In this document: positions 54,237-63,051 of the stretch, piece after piece
Position numbering within the stretch: the stretch's first letter is position 1
How the letters are laid out: every line of letters starts with the position of its first letter
From: Pseudomonas fragi
GTDB lineage: Bacteria; Pseudomonadota; Gammaproteobacteria; Pseudomonadales; Pseudomonadaceae
Direction: 5' to 3'
DNA: 64,000 nucleotides
NCBI RefSeq assembly: GCF_900105835.1
Contig: NZ_LT629783.1
Location: 1,240,001-1,304,000, forward strand
Program-made: the position numbers and the translations under genes
Notes under the pieces: model-generated
What the model saw: only the letters and a program-made list of their open reading frames with translations
What the model was told of the DNA's origin: nothing
The model's database searches: none

Positions 54237-54425
54237 TCACTCGCGGGAAGTTTCCGAGAGAATCCCAGCCGCCTTGCGGCGTTTAAAATGCGTGGACAGT
54301 CTCGTCCAGTCACTGAGTTCAGTGATCGGTCCTGACAGCAGGTAGATGTGGTACGTGATACACGGCGTCGAGATGGCCCGCGCGGTGGTGGATGCATTGA
54401 TGGCCGGAACAACCCGCCCGGGCTA
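54237..54425 (-). other. Start-less open frame or structured intergenic stretch downstream of the ABC operon
   Basis: A frame reading VVPAINASTTARAISTPCIT ... GPITELSDWTRLSTHFKRRK is open from the TAG at 54423-54425 to a TGA at 54237-54239, but no ATG, GTG or TTG starts it. The DNA also holds short inverted repeats (GCCGC/GCGGC, CACTGA-GT-TCAGTG). It may be a gene remnant or an RNA element. Confidence 0.35.
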
Positions 54426-54449
54426 AACGGCCGGATTGCCTGCGGCGCA

Positions 54450-55037
54450 CTACGGCACCCAAATACTCGAACACACCTTCTGCAACAACGCTTTGTTGTG
54501 GCTGAACACAATCATCCCCAACGCCCGGCACCGGGCTTCTTCCAGCAAAACCTGCCACACCTGTGCCTGCACATGGGCATCCAGTTGCGCCGTCACTTCG
54601 TCGGCAATCAGATAGCGGGTACGCGGATCCAGTGCCCGGAGCAAGGCGATACGCGCCAGTTCGCCACCCGACAATTCGTCAGGACGGCGCGCCAGCCAGT
54701 CAGGGTTCACCGCCAGACGCTCCAGCCATACAGCATCCGGCGACCAGGCATCACGCAGGCTCTCGCCAGTGGTGCGATAGGGGTTGAAGGTTTGCTCGGG
54801 ATGCTGCGGCACCAGCTGGACTGGACAATAACCCTTTTGCGACAACGGTTTGCCACCCACCATCACACGGCCCGAAGTTGCTGACTGCCATTGCGCCAGC
54901 ACCCGGCCCAGGGTGGTTTTGCCGTAACCGCTGGGTGCCGAGATGCCCTGGCGCTCCCCCGGCCTGACCTGAAACGACACGCTGTCCCAGAGCTGCCGGC
55001 CATCCTGAACGATGCTGAGTTGCTGGACCTCAAGCAT
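54450..55037 (-). CDS. ABC transporter ATP-binding protein, DppF/NikE-like (short)
   Basis: 195 residues from the ATG at 55035-55037, overlapping the partner ATPase by 8 nt. Walker A is APSGYGKTT (35-42), signature LSGGELARIAL, Walker B TRYLIADEVTAQLD, with H-loop SHNK. It is shorter than the 260-320 residues usual for DppF/NikE and lacks the C-terminal oligopeptide extension; the first Walker A Gly is Ala. Energises the five-gene importer. Confidence 0.88.
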   Translation of the reverse strand: MLEVQQLSIVQDGRQLWDSVSFQVRPGERQGISAPSGYGKTTLGRVLAQWQSATSGRVMVGGKPLSQKGYCPVQLVPQHPEQTFNPYRTTGESLRDAWSPDAVWLERLAVNPDWLARRPDELSGGELARIALLRALDPRTRYLIADEVTAQLDAHVQAQVWQVLLEEARCRALGMIVFSHNKALLQKVCSSIWVP

Positions 55038-55821
55038 ATTCCGGTACCCGACGGGCAAAGAACTGTTGCTCGGGTAAGGCCGCCCACAGTGACTGCAACC
55101 AAGGGCTGCCGCCGTTTTCGCGCAATTCTTCAGCACTCAGGGTTTCGTGCAGTTCGCCCTGATGCAGCACGGCGATCCTGTCGGCGAAGCGCGCCGCCAG
55201 TGCCAGGTCATGGGTCACCCACAAAATCCCCCGGCCTTGCAGGCAAAAGCCCTTGAGGTGGGTCAGTAGCTGGCAGGCGTGTTCGTCATCCAGCCATGAG
55301 GTGATCTCGTCCGCGAGGATATAACGCGCAGGGGTCAGGGCCGCGCAACTGGCCAGTACGCGTTTGGCCATGCCCCCTGACAACATGCGCGGAAATTCGT
55401 CGACCAGTTCCGGCTTGAGATTGTAGTGCTTGAGTTGCTCGGCCACCGCATCGAGCCCCAGGCTGACCCCGCTCAATTGTGCGGCACGCTGCAATTGAGG
55501 CCCGACCTTGATCAGCGGGTTCAGGGCGCTGACACCCTGGGGCACGTAGCACAGGGCTTTGCCCCGCTGGTTGACCTTGCCGGCCTCCCCCAGCACCTGT
55601 CCGTCGAGCACTATTTCACCGCGACAGCGCATGTTTTCCGGGAGCAAGCCCAAAGCGCTTTGCAGCAGCAGGCTTTTGCCTTCACCGCTGGAGCCCACCA
55701 GTGCCGTCAATTCACCGGGGCGTACTTCAAGAGAGATATTGCTCAACAGCGGATGCCAGGTTTTGTTTCCCAGCCAATGGTAATGAGCAACGTCGAGCGC
55801 AAACCGGTCGAATTTCAGCAT
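55030..55821 (-). CDS. ABC transporter ATP-binding protein, DppD/NikD-like
   Basis: 263 residues. Walker A VGSSGEGKSLLLQS, signature MLSGGMAKRVLASCA, Walker B ARYILADEITSWLD, H-loop VTHDLAL. Lacks the Cys-rich C-terminal extension of DppD. Start overlaps the stop of the permease gene (1 nt). Half of a heterodimeric ATPase. Confidence 0.9.
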   Translation of the reverse strand: MLKFDRFALDVAHYHWLGNKTWHPLLSNISLEVRPGELTALVGSSGEGKSLLLQSALGLLPENMRCRGEIVLDGQVLGEAGKVNQRGKALCYVPQGVSALNPLIKVGPQLQRAAQLSGVSLGLDAVAEQLKHYNLKPELVDEFPRMLSGGMAKRVLASCAALTPARYILADEITSWLDDEHACQLLTHLKGFCLQGRGILWVTHDLALAARFADRIAVLHQGELHETLSAEELRENGGSPWLQSLWAALPEQQFFARRVPEYA

Positions 55822-56627
55822 CAGGTAATCCTTATCCAGAGCTGCTGCAATGCCCGCGCAAATTGGTCAAAGACCAACACCAGACCCACCAGAATCAAAC
55901 CCGGAAAAAACGCCAGCCACCAGGCGCCACTGCTCAAGTACCTTAGCGCATCTGCCAGCAACAGGCCCAATGACGGATCATGGGGTGCCAGTCCAAAACC
56001 CAGAAAGCTCAATGCCGCCGAATGCAGGACCGCATGGGGGAACATCAACAGGGTGCCAACGATCCACTGCGGCATCAGCAAGGGCAGCAAGTGATGACGC
56101 CAGCGATAGAAGCTGCTGTTGCCCAGGCGGTGCGAGAGCATCACAAAATCCGTCTCGCGGATGCGCATGATCTCGCCACGCAGGATCAGGGCCAGGCGTG
56201 GCCAGTGGGTCAGTGCCACAGCCAGGATGACCCCCTGTTTACCGCCGCCCAAAGTGAAACAAATCAATACCAGCAGCAACAAATGCGGCAGCGCCAGCAT
56301 GCTGTCGATAAGCCCGCGAATCAGGTAATCCAGGGTTTTATTCAATGCACACAAACTGGCCGCCAGCATCGCCAGAAAACCGCTGCTAAAGGCCGCCGTC
56401 AGACCGATTTGCAGGCTGGTGGTCATCCCCTGAAAACACCGCAACCACAGATCACGACCCAGGCTGTCAGTGCCAAACCAGTACTCGGCAGAGGGTGGCA
56501 GGCGCCGTGCCAGCAGATCCATGGAGACATCAATATGGATGATTGAGAGACCGTAGGCGATCAATCCCAGCAGTATCAACAACGAGAGGCAAAGCCTGAG
56601 CAATGCGCCATTGGGGTTGTAAGTCAT
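55821..56627 (-). CDS. ABC transporter permease, DppC/NikC-like
   Basis: 268 residues with six hydrophobic segments. RLPPSAEYWFGTDSLGRDLW is the N-terminal FGTD-xxGRD motif of the DppC/NikC class; the EAA loop lies near GEIMRIRETDFVMLSHRLGN. Starts inside the DppB-like gene by 4 nt. Confidence 0.93.
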   Translation of the reverse strand: MTYNPNGALLRLCLSLLILLGLIAYGLSIIHIDVSMDLLARRLPPSAEYWFGTDSLGRDLWLRCFQGMTTSLQIGLTAAFSSGFLAMLAASLCALNKTLDYLIRGLIDSMLALPHLLLLVLICFTLGGGKQGVILAVALTHWPRLALILRGEIMRIRETDFVMLSHRLGNSSFYRWRHHLLPLLMPQWIVGTLLMFPHAVLHSAALSFLGFGLAPHDPSLGLLLADALRYLSSGAWWLAFFPGLILVGLVLVFDQFARALQQLWIRIT

Positions 56628-57607
56628 GACTGGCGCGCCGCCCCACGGTTAAGGTGCAGCAACAGCGCGTTGGCAATGCTGTTGCCGGTAAACACCAGTA
56701 CCGCACAAAACATCACGATCCCCATCAACAATGGAATATCGCCGCGCAATCCGGCATCGATCGTGGCCTGCCCCAGGCCCGGATAAGCGAACACTTTTTC
56801 AGCCAGCAACGAGCCGCCGATCAACTCCCCCACCGAGGCAAACTGCAGACACAAGGCTGGAGTGATGGCGTGGCGCAGGATATGAAAGTTGATCAGCGGC
56901 CAGCCTTTGTCGCCCTGGGCATGGGCGTAACGGATAAATTCGCTGTTCATCACCTCAGCCACCCGCGAGCGGGTATGCAGGGCGATATTGCCTACGCCCA
57001 GCACCCCCAGGGCCAGCATGGGCAGGATCAAGTGCCTGAGCTTGTCACCCCAGGATGCGGTTTCGGCATTGCTGCCGGGGGTCCAGGCACAGCAGATCGG
57101 TGCCCAGTTGAGCGTCACGGCAAACAGTGACAGCAACAGCAAGCCAATCCAGAACGTCGGCATGGACGCCAGCACATAAGACAGGGTCGAGATCAGCCGG
57201 TCGGGCCAACGGTTCAGGTAACGACCCGCTGTCAGCCCCATGGCCAGACCGACGATTCCGGAAAATAGCCAGGCCGAAAACAGCAGGGCAAACGAGGTAG
57301 CAAAACGCTCACCGATCACTTGAGAGACCGGCGCGTTATAGAGCATGGAATAGCCGAAATCACCTTGCAGCATTTGCCCGAACCAGCGCAGAAAACGCTC
57401 CCACAACGGCAGGTCGAGCCCCCAGCGCGCCGCGATCAACGGGTACTGCTCGGGGGGGACGTGCAGCAGATCGTTACCTATATAGGCGCGGATCGGATCC
57501 ACCGGAGAAAAACTGAGCAAGGCAAAGGTGCCCGCAGCCGTGACCAGCAGCAGGCCCATCAAGTGCACCACGAAAAGCGACACGCCGCGAATCACTGGCA
57601 GGTCCAC
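56624..57607 (-). CDS. ABC transporter permease, DppB/NikB-like
   Basis: 327 residues, six membrane segments. The DPIRAYIGNDLLHVPPEQYP segment and the EAA-like loop (RSRVAEVMNSEFIRYAHAQG) are typical of peptide/nickel inner-membrane permeases. Overlaps the binding-protein gene by 16 nt. Confidence 0.93.
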   Translation of the reverse strand: MDLPVIRGVSLFVVHLMGLLLVTAAGTFALLSFSPVDPIRAYIGNDLLHVPPEQYPLIAARWGLDLPLWERFLRWFGQMLQGDFGYSMLYNAPVSQVIGERFATSFALLFSAWLFSGIVGLAMGLTAGRYLNRWPDRLISTLSYVLASMPTFWIGLLLLSLFAVTLNWAPICCAWTPGSNAETASWGDKLRHLILPMLALGVLGVGNIALHTRSRVAEVMNSEFIRYAHAQGDKGWPLINFHILRHAITPALCLQFASVGELIGGSLLAEKVFAYPGLGQATIDAGLRGDIPLLMGIVMFCAVLVFTGNSIANALLLHLNRGAARQS

Positions 57608-59172
57608 TTCCAGCCATCGACGCTATTGAGCAACGACCAGGAGCCGTGAATTTCCGGGGCACCCTTGCCCAGGTCGACGCACTCATCGGTCAGGTAGGTG
57701 TGCTGCACATTGAGCAACCAGGCCCAGGCCGCGTCACCTTTTACCCCGACACCGGTTTTGCCGTCCCACTCCACTTGCTGCCAGAACGGCACGGCCTGCT
57801 GCCAGGTCGGCGCATCGAGGGCTTGCTGCAGATGCTGATCGACAACCGGGTTACGGTAATAGCCGGGGTTGTAGTACTCCACGCCCGCCGCCTTGCTGCT
57901 GTAGTGATGGTAAAGCTCCATCGGATCGAGGCTGCCCCAGCCAAACAGAGTCGGGTTGGCGTGCATGTTGCGCTCGACGGTTTCCCAACTGCCGGACTTC
58001 AAGTCCACGTCGATGCCCACAGGCTTGAGCATCGAACGCACGGCCTGGGCCAGATCCCGGCGGGTGGCATCGCCGCTGGCGTACCACAGGGTGACTTTAG
58101 CCGGCAGGCCATCTTTCTCACGGATGCCGTGGGCGTTTTCAATCCAGCCCGCGTCCTCCAGCAACTGTCGGGCCTTGTCGATATCGCCATCCTTGAACGC
58201 CGCATCCGGGTTGTCCCACGGTAAGCCCTGCACCCCGGTGTAGGCCGGGATCGCGTGGCCTTCGAGGATCTGGTCGGCGAGCAATTGGCGGTTGATGGCG
58301 TAGTTAATGGCTTTGCGAATGGCCACGTCGGCCGTCACATCGTTGCCGATGGGGTAGCCGTGAGCGTCTTTTTTACCTGAGGCAATGGTCGGCATCACAA
58401 TGCCACGGTTTTCCACGCTGGGGCGCACCCACAGCTTCATGCCCGCGGCAGGTGTTACTGCCAGCGAAGGGGCAATACGCACAATGCCCAACTGCTTGCT
58501 TTGGGCAGCAGCAAAGGCGCTGTCTTCATCCAGGAACACAAACACCAGCTTGTTGAAGTCGTTCTTTTGCCCGGCGTAATACGGGTTGGCCTCAACAATC
58601 AACTGCTGGCCCGGCTGGTAGCTGACCAACCGGTAAGGTCCGGCGCCAATCGGCTTTTGCGCGTAGGTTTTGGCGTCGTATTTATCTGCCGAGACGATCC
58701 CCAGGGAACCGAGCACATTGACGAATGTGCTTTGCGGCGCCTTGAGCTCAATACGCACCGTGAGTGGATCAACCGCCTCAGCCTTGAGGAAGTTGCCCAT
58801 ATCGACCTTGCCACCACTGGCCGCCGCATTGTTGTAGGTGTAAGCCACGTCCTTGGCGGTCAGCGGCGAGCCGTCTGAGAACTTCAGGTCGGGCTTGAGC
58901 TTGAGGGTCCAGGTCTTGCCATCCGCGCTGGCCTGATAATCGCTAAGCAGAAAACTGCTCCAGGACAAATCCTCGTTTTGCTTGAGCAAAGGGCTGTGCA
59001 GCAGCAAATAGCTGCCGTGGCTCCAGCCCAGCATCGGGTCGAAGCCTTCGGTTGGTTCATCGCCAATGGCCAGCTGCAGGGTGCGGTCCTGCGCTGAATG
59101 GGCAGGCGCTGCCAGCACACTCAACAAGGCAGCCGCCACCAGGGTGTTGCGCATCCATGCAGGCTTTGACAT
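57592..59172 (-). CDS. Periplasmic substrate-binding protein, SBP_bac_5 family (peptide/nickel/metallophore type)
   Basis: 526 residues with signal peptide (MRNTLVAAALLSVLAAPAHS). SBP_bac_5 features: FDPMLGWSHGSYLLLHSPLL, LKPDLKFSDGSPLTAKDVAY, PIGAGPYRLVSYQPGQQLIV, and VAIRKAINYAINRQLLADQI. Ligand could be a peptide, nickel complex or opine-type metallophore; it lacks an obvious NikA heme/nickel motif. AGGAGG precedes the ATG. First gene of the five-gene operon, and the nearby permease and ATPases are all of the peptide/nickel class. Confidence 0.93.
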   Translation of the reverse strand: MSKPAWMRNTLVAAALLSVLAAPAHSAQDRTLQLAIGDEPTEGFDPMLGWSHGSYLLLHSPLLKQNEDLSWSSFLLSDYQASADGKTWTLKLKPDLKFSDGSPLTAKDVAYTYNNAAASGGKVDMGNFLKAEAVDPLTVRIELKAPQSTFVNVLGSLGIVSADKYDAKTYAQKPIGAGPYRLVSYQPGQQLIVEANPYYAGQKNDFNKLVFVFLDEDSAFAAAQSKQLGIVRIAPSLAVTPAAGMKLWVRPSVENRGIVMPTIASGKKDAHGYPIGNDVTADVAIRKAINYAINRQLLADQILEGHAIPAYTGVQGLPWDNPDAAFKDGDIDKARQLLEDAGWIENAHGIREKDGLPAKVTLWYASGDATRRDLAQAVRSMLKPVGIDVDLKSGSWETVERNMHANPTLFGWGSLDPMELYHHYSSKAAGVEYYNPGYYRNPVVDQHLQQALDAPTWQQAVPFWQQVEWDGKTGVGVKGDAAWAWLLNVQHTYLTDECVDLGKGAPEIHGSWSLLNSVDGWKWTCQ

Positions 59173-59413
59173 CTATCCTCCTGATAATTAATAGCCTCGG
59201 CCAACCGGGCCTTGCGCAGGTTATCGCGCCCCACAGTAATAGCAGCCTGATTTTAAATAGCCAGTTATGCACCTGATTTTTTAGGGATTTTCCAGGCTTT
59301 ACGACTTACCTTGTAACAATTGCTACAGGTCAGCTTCCCCGGACATGGCTGTGCTATACCAAGGGGTACGCTTATTCAGTCACGCCATACAGACACAGCT
59401 GACAGAGGTTCGC

Positions 59414-59905
59414 ATGTTCAAAGGATTAGCCGGTCACCTCACAGAGAAAAACCTTCACTCGATCAACACCTTGCCGTCCAACAATATCGAATTGTTCGAC
59501 TGCTATGCCGGTTTGATCCTGGGCCACCTGTACCGTAACTTCCCCTTGCCCATCACCCTGACTGCCGAACGCTTTATTGACTATAAAGGCCTGGCGGACA
59601 GCAACCGCGAGGCCTTGGAAAAGGAAGAAAGCCTGTTCCTGGCCACGGTCAAATGGCTGGCCGACATTGGCTACATCCACTTCGACGGCATGTCGGGTGT
59701 AGCCTTTTTCGAAGTAGTCCTGACCAACAGCGGGCTGTTGATCCTGCGGGCCTACCCTGAAGGCACCGACACCGCCCCAACCCTGGGCGAAAAACTGGCA
59801 CAGTGCGTCATGAACGAAAATACTGCCGATATGCGGGCCTTGGTAACCCAGGCCCTGAGCTTGGGTGTGCGTATGATCAGCCCGATGAGCCGGTCGGGGA
59901 TTTAA
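59414..59905 (+). CDS. Conserved hypothetical protein
   Basis: 163 residues from the ATG at 59414 (GAGG 6 nt upstream); a longer frame begins at 59345. The text NIELFDCYAGLILGHLYRNF, LADIGYIHFDGMSGVAFFEV and LTNSGLLILRAYPEG suggests a small alpha/beta (winged-helix-like) protein. I do not recognise a family. Its 3' end overlaps a decayed nuclease gene on the other strand by 29 nt. Confidence 0.75.
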   Translation: MFKGLAGHLTEKNLHSINTLPSNNIELFDCYAGLILGHLYRNFPLPITLTAERFIDYKGLADSNREALEKEESLFLATVKWLADIGYIHFDGMSGVAFFEVVLTNSGLLILRAYPEGTDTAPTLGEKLAQCVMNENTADMRALVTQALSLGVRMISPMSRSGI

Positions 59906-60180
59906 GCCAGGTGCATTGATCGGCATGCCACTGCAATGCTTCATTACTGGCCATCGCTGAAGGGGATGCGGGGGTATTGAGTGGCATGCCTTCGTAGCGG
60001 GTGTAGTCGGACTGGCTCAATGCAGGTGCCAGGCGAATAAGGCGACTGCCTGGCACGATGGCAATCAGGTAAAGGTCGAACAACGTATGCAGATCAGCGC
60101 GCAGCAGCAAGCCGTTTGAGACTGCGTTGGTCTGCAACGTAATGGCCAGCTAATTCCTGGTCACTCCATCCGTCCGACAT
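59877..60180 (-). pseudogene. Remnant of an HNH endonuclease gene (internal deletion and frameshift)
   Basis: The first codons from the ATG at 60178-60180 read MSDGWSDQELAG, the normal start of a small HNH nuclease family. A different frame then reads QTNAVSNGLLLRADLHTLFD ... PALSQSDYTRYEGMPLNTP, the C-terminal HNH half (NGLLLRADLHTLFD holds the metal-binding His). The middle of the gene is missing and the frames differ, so no functional protein is expected. Confidence 0.65.
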
Positions 60181-60276
60181 CACCCTGTCCTTATTCATCT
60201 GCGCTTAAGCAGACAAGGTAGGGAAATTTACTAAGCAACGTAAGATAAAAGTAAGCAGTGTAGGAAAAACTTAAAC

Positions 60277-61638
60277 CTAGGCGTACGCCCCAACCACCCA
60301 CCGCACCTTCTCCAGCCCTTCGCGCAGCGCCTCGATTGCCACCGATCCCAGTGCCAACCGGATTGCATGGGGCACATGGGGCGAGGTGGCAAAAGGCTGG
60401 GCCGTGGACACCGAGACCTGCTGACGCTCAAGTGCCGCAGCCACTTGATCGGCCCTGGCGTCCTCCGACAGGGGTAGCCAGACAAAGTAGGACGATGGGT
60501 GTCGCACTCTATGCAATCCGTCCAATACTTCGTCAGCAATCAGTTGCCTTCGCTGGGCATCCTTGCGTTTTTGCCCCTCAAGGCGACTCACCGTGCCGTC
60601 ATCGAGCCAGGCGCTGGTGATGGCTGTCATTACCCCGGGCGCATTCCAGGCCGTGACGCGGATAACTCGCTCCAGTGCGGCGACCTTGGCCGCAGGCGCC
60701 ACGATAAAACCCACGCGCAAGCCAGCGGCAACACTCTTGGAAAACCCGGAAACATACAGCGTTCTTTCCGGCGCCAACTCGGCCAGAGGCGTCGGCGGGT
60801 TTTCCACCAGAAAGGCGTAGGCCGCGTCTTCGATGATCTGCAGGTCGTGGTGCCGGGCAATCGCGACCAGCTGCTTGCGCTGCTCAAGGTCCATCACCCA
60901 GCCCAGCGGGTTGTGCAGCGTGGGCATGGTATAGATCGCCCGCACCGATCGGCTGCGGCACAGCTTGGCAAGGGCATCAAGGTCCGGCCCGTGTTCGGTA
61001 CCGGGGATCGGCAGCAGCTCAAGGTGCAGCGCCAGCGCCTTGAAACCCGGGTAGGTCAAGGCATCCACGGCAATCACGTCACCTGGCTGGAGCAAGGCCA
61101 TCAGGGCCACGGTCAACCCGTGCTGCGCACCATTGACGATCAGCACCTGCTCGCCGGGCACGTTCAACCCGCTGGCCAGCAGATGGCGCGCCACCGCCCC
61201 CCGCTCATGCAGGCGCCCGCCGTGGGGCTGGTAGCGCAACAAGGATTCAAGGTCGCCAGACAACGCCAATTGGCGCAAGGCCGTGCGCAACAGTTCGGCC
61301 TGGCCGGGCACGGCGGGGTAGTTATAGTTGAGGTCCAGCATCCCCGCCGTCACATCGGGCTGGTCGATGCCGTGCCCCGGGGGCAGCGAGGTCTCCCTGA
61401 CGAAAGTGCCGCGCCCGATTTCACCGCTGACCAGGCCCATCGCCTCAAGTTCGGCATAGACCCGGCTGGCCGTCACCAGGGCCAGGCCCTCATGCGCCGC
61501 CAGCTCGCGGTGGGTGGGTAAACGCGTGCCCGGCGACAGGCGTCCGCTGCGGATATCGTCGGCAAAAGCGTCAACCAGTGACTTGTAACGGGATCGGGAC
61601 ATCGGGCTTTGTATCCATGACAATTTTTTGATTGTCAT
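60277..61638 (-). CDS. MocR-type GntR/aminotransferase regulator
   Basis: 453 residues. Winged HTH ([20 protein letters not shown] ... [20 protein letters not shown]) joined to a fold-type I aminotransferase domain with PLP-Lys in [17 protein letters not shown]. It may sense a PLP-reactive amino compound and control the divergent EamA exporter. The first ATG (61636-61638) lies inside an inverted repeat; a second in-frame ATG at 61600-61602 ([13 protein letters not shown]) may be the true start. Confidence 0.9.
   Translation of the reverse strand: MTIKKLSWIQSPMSRSRYKSLVDAFADDIRSGRLSPGTRLPTHRELAAHEGLALVTASRVYAELEAMGLVSGEIGRGTFVRETSLPPGHGIDQPDVTAGMLDLNYNYPAVPGQAELLRTALRQLALSGDLESLLRYQPHGGRLHERGAVARHLLASGLNVPGEQVLIVNGAQHGLTVALMALLQPGDVIAVDALTYPGFKALALHLELLPIPGTEHGPDLDALAKLCRSRSVRAIYTMPTLHNPLGWVMDLEQRKQLVAIARHHDLQIIEDAAYAFLVENPPTPLAELAPERTLYVSGFSKSVAAGLRVGFIVAPAAKVAALERVIRVTAWNAPGVMTAITSAWLDDGTVSRLEGQKRKDAQRRQLIADEVLDGLHRVRHPSSYFVWLPLSEDARADQVAAALERQQVSVSTAQPFATSPHVPHAIRLALGSVAIEALREGLEKVRWVVGAYA
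61617..61638. promoter_or_regulatory. Inverted repeat, candidate MocR operator
   Basis: ATGACAAT-N6-ATTGTCAT, perfect 8-bp arms, in the interval between the divergent mocR-like and eamA-like genes. It overlaps the longer mocR start, which argues for the downstream start and for autoregulation. Confidence 0.5.
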
Positions 61639-61700
61639 TAATCATCAGCCATAGGATGTGCGGCATGCAATCGCGCAATCAACCTTGAGTGTGACATTCG

Positions 61701-62597
61701 ATGGAACGCACTTCCAACCTGCAAAACCCCACTGCGGATAACAACCTGAGCGGCTGGATCAACGGGTTTATTGGCGTGGTTATTTTCAGCGCCTCGCTGC
61801 CCGCGACCAAGGTTGCGGTGCTGGAGTTTGATCCGGTTTTTTTGACTCTGGCGCGCGCCAGCATTGCCGCCGTGCTGGCACTGGCCATGCTCGGCCTGCT
61901 CAAGGCCCGCCGACCGCAGCGCAGCCAGTTGCTGGCCCTCACAATCGTGGCCTGCGGCGTGGTGGTCGGCTTCCCCCTGCTGACCGCCCTGGCCCTGCAA
62001 CATGTAACGTCGGCACATACCATTGTGTTTCTCGGCCTGTTGCCCCTGTCCACGGCGGCATTCGCGGTGCTGCGCGGGGGCGAGCGACCACGGCCGGCCT
62101 TCTGGTGTTTCTCGGTGCTGGGCAGCGCGTGCGTGGTGGGCTATGCCCTCTCCCAGGGCCTGACAGCCGCCCCCGAAGGTGACATTTTGATGTTGCTGGC
62201 CGTACTGATCTGCGGTCTGGGTTATGCCGAGGGCGCCAAACTGTCGCGTACCCTGGGCGGTTGGCAGGTGATTTGCTGGGCACTGGTGCTCGCGTTACCG
62301 GTGATGGCCCCTCTGGCGTGGTTATGGGCGCCCTCCTCGTTCGCAGGCATCAGCGTCCCTGCCTGGTCCGGGCTGGCTTATATCTCTGTGTTCAGCATGT
62401 TGATCGGCTTTGTGTTCTGGTATCGCGGGCTGGCCCAGGGCGGTATCGCTGCGGTGGGCCAGTTGCAGTTGCTGCAGCCGTTTTTTGGCCTGGCGCTGGC
62501 CGCCACCCTGCTGCATGAAAGGGTCAGCCTGGGCATGTTTGGCGTGACAGCAGCGGTGATCCTGTGCGTGATGGCGGCCAGAAGATTTGCCCGTTAG
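61701..62597 (+). CDS. EamA/DMT-family exporter
   Basis: 298 residues with ten hydrophobic segments in two EamA repeats; ASLPATKVAVLEFDPVFLTL ARAS-type start and the second repeat's GLAYISVFSMLIGFVFWYRG LAQ region are typical of drug/metabolite transporters (RhaT-like). Divergent from the MocR gene and probably its target. It likely exports an amino acid or metabolite. Confidence 0.92.
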   Translation: MERTSNLQNPTADNNLSGWINGFIGVVIFSASLPATKVAVLEFDPVFLTLARASIAAVLALAMLGLLKARRPQRSQLLALTIVACGVVVGFPLLTALALQHVTSAHTIVFLGLLPLSTAAFAVLRGGERPRPAFWCFSVLGSACVVGYALSQGLTAAPEGDILMLLAVLICGLGYAEGAKLSRTLGGWQVICWALVLALPVMAPLAWLWAPSSFAGISVPAWSGLAYISVFSMLIGFVFWYRGLAQGGIAAVGQLQLLQPFFGLALAATLLHERVSLGMFGVTAAVILCVMAARRFAR

Positions 62598-62806
62598 CGC
62601 CCGGCTTGCGCGGCAGCAGAGTTGGCCCTCGCGATGCTGTCGCCGCGCGCCTGTTTAACGTAGGCATCCCGGGCCTGCAGGATACTTCCCGCCGCGTGAA
62701 CCCAATCATGGGCAGTGCAACCGCCGAGCCCTGCACTTGCAGCCAAGGCCAGCATCAATACAAGACACTTTCCAACCGCACTTCCAAACCCATACATGGC
62801 AACCAT
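62594..62806 (-). CDS. Small lipoprotein, unknown
   Basis: About 70 residues from the ATG at 62804-62806; other in-frame ATGs at 62797 and 62833. Lipoprotein signal VGKCLVLMLALAASAGLGGC with lipid Cys, followed by a short Ala-rich helix (AAGSILQARDAYVKQARGDS). Overlaps the EamA gene end by 4 nt on the other strand. The function is unknown. Confidence 0.65.
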   Translation of the reverse strand: MVAMYGFGSAVGKCLVLMLALAASAGLGGCTAHDWVHAAGSILQARDAYVKQARGDSIARANSAAAQAGR

Positions 62807-63051
62807 CACCCTATCCAACACCTGATAAAACATCCAACTTTCAGTTTATATAGTCCACCCCCTAATAATCTTACCCAGCCTTACTTGCAACACTTCAGAC
62901 GCTTAAAACTTCTTACACACACTGACTTTACGCACTTGCCCGAATAAACAAACAGCGCAACCGTATAGATAGGATATTTCCTACACCCAAGCTTGACTGA
63001 TAGCATCTGCCTATGATCTTCTTGCACAGGAAAACATCAAAGGTAAGTAAG

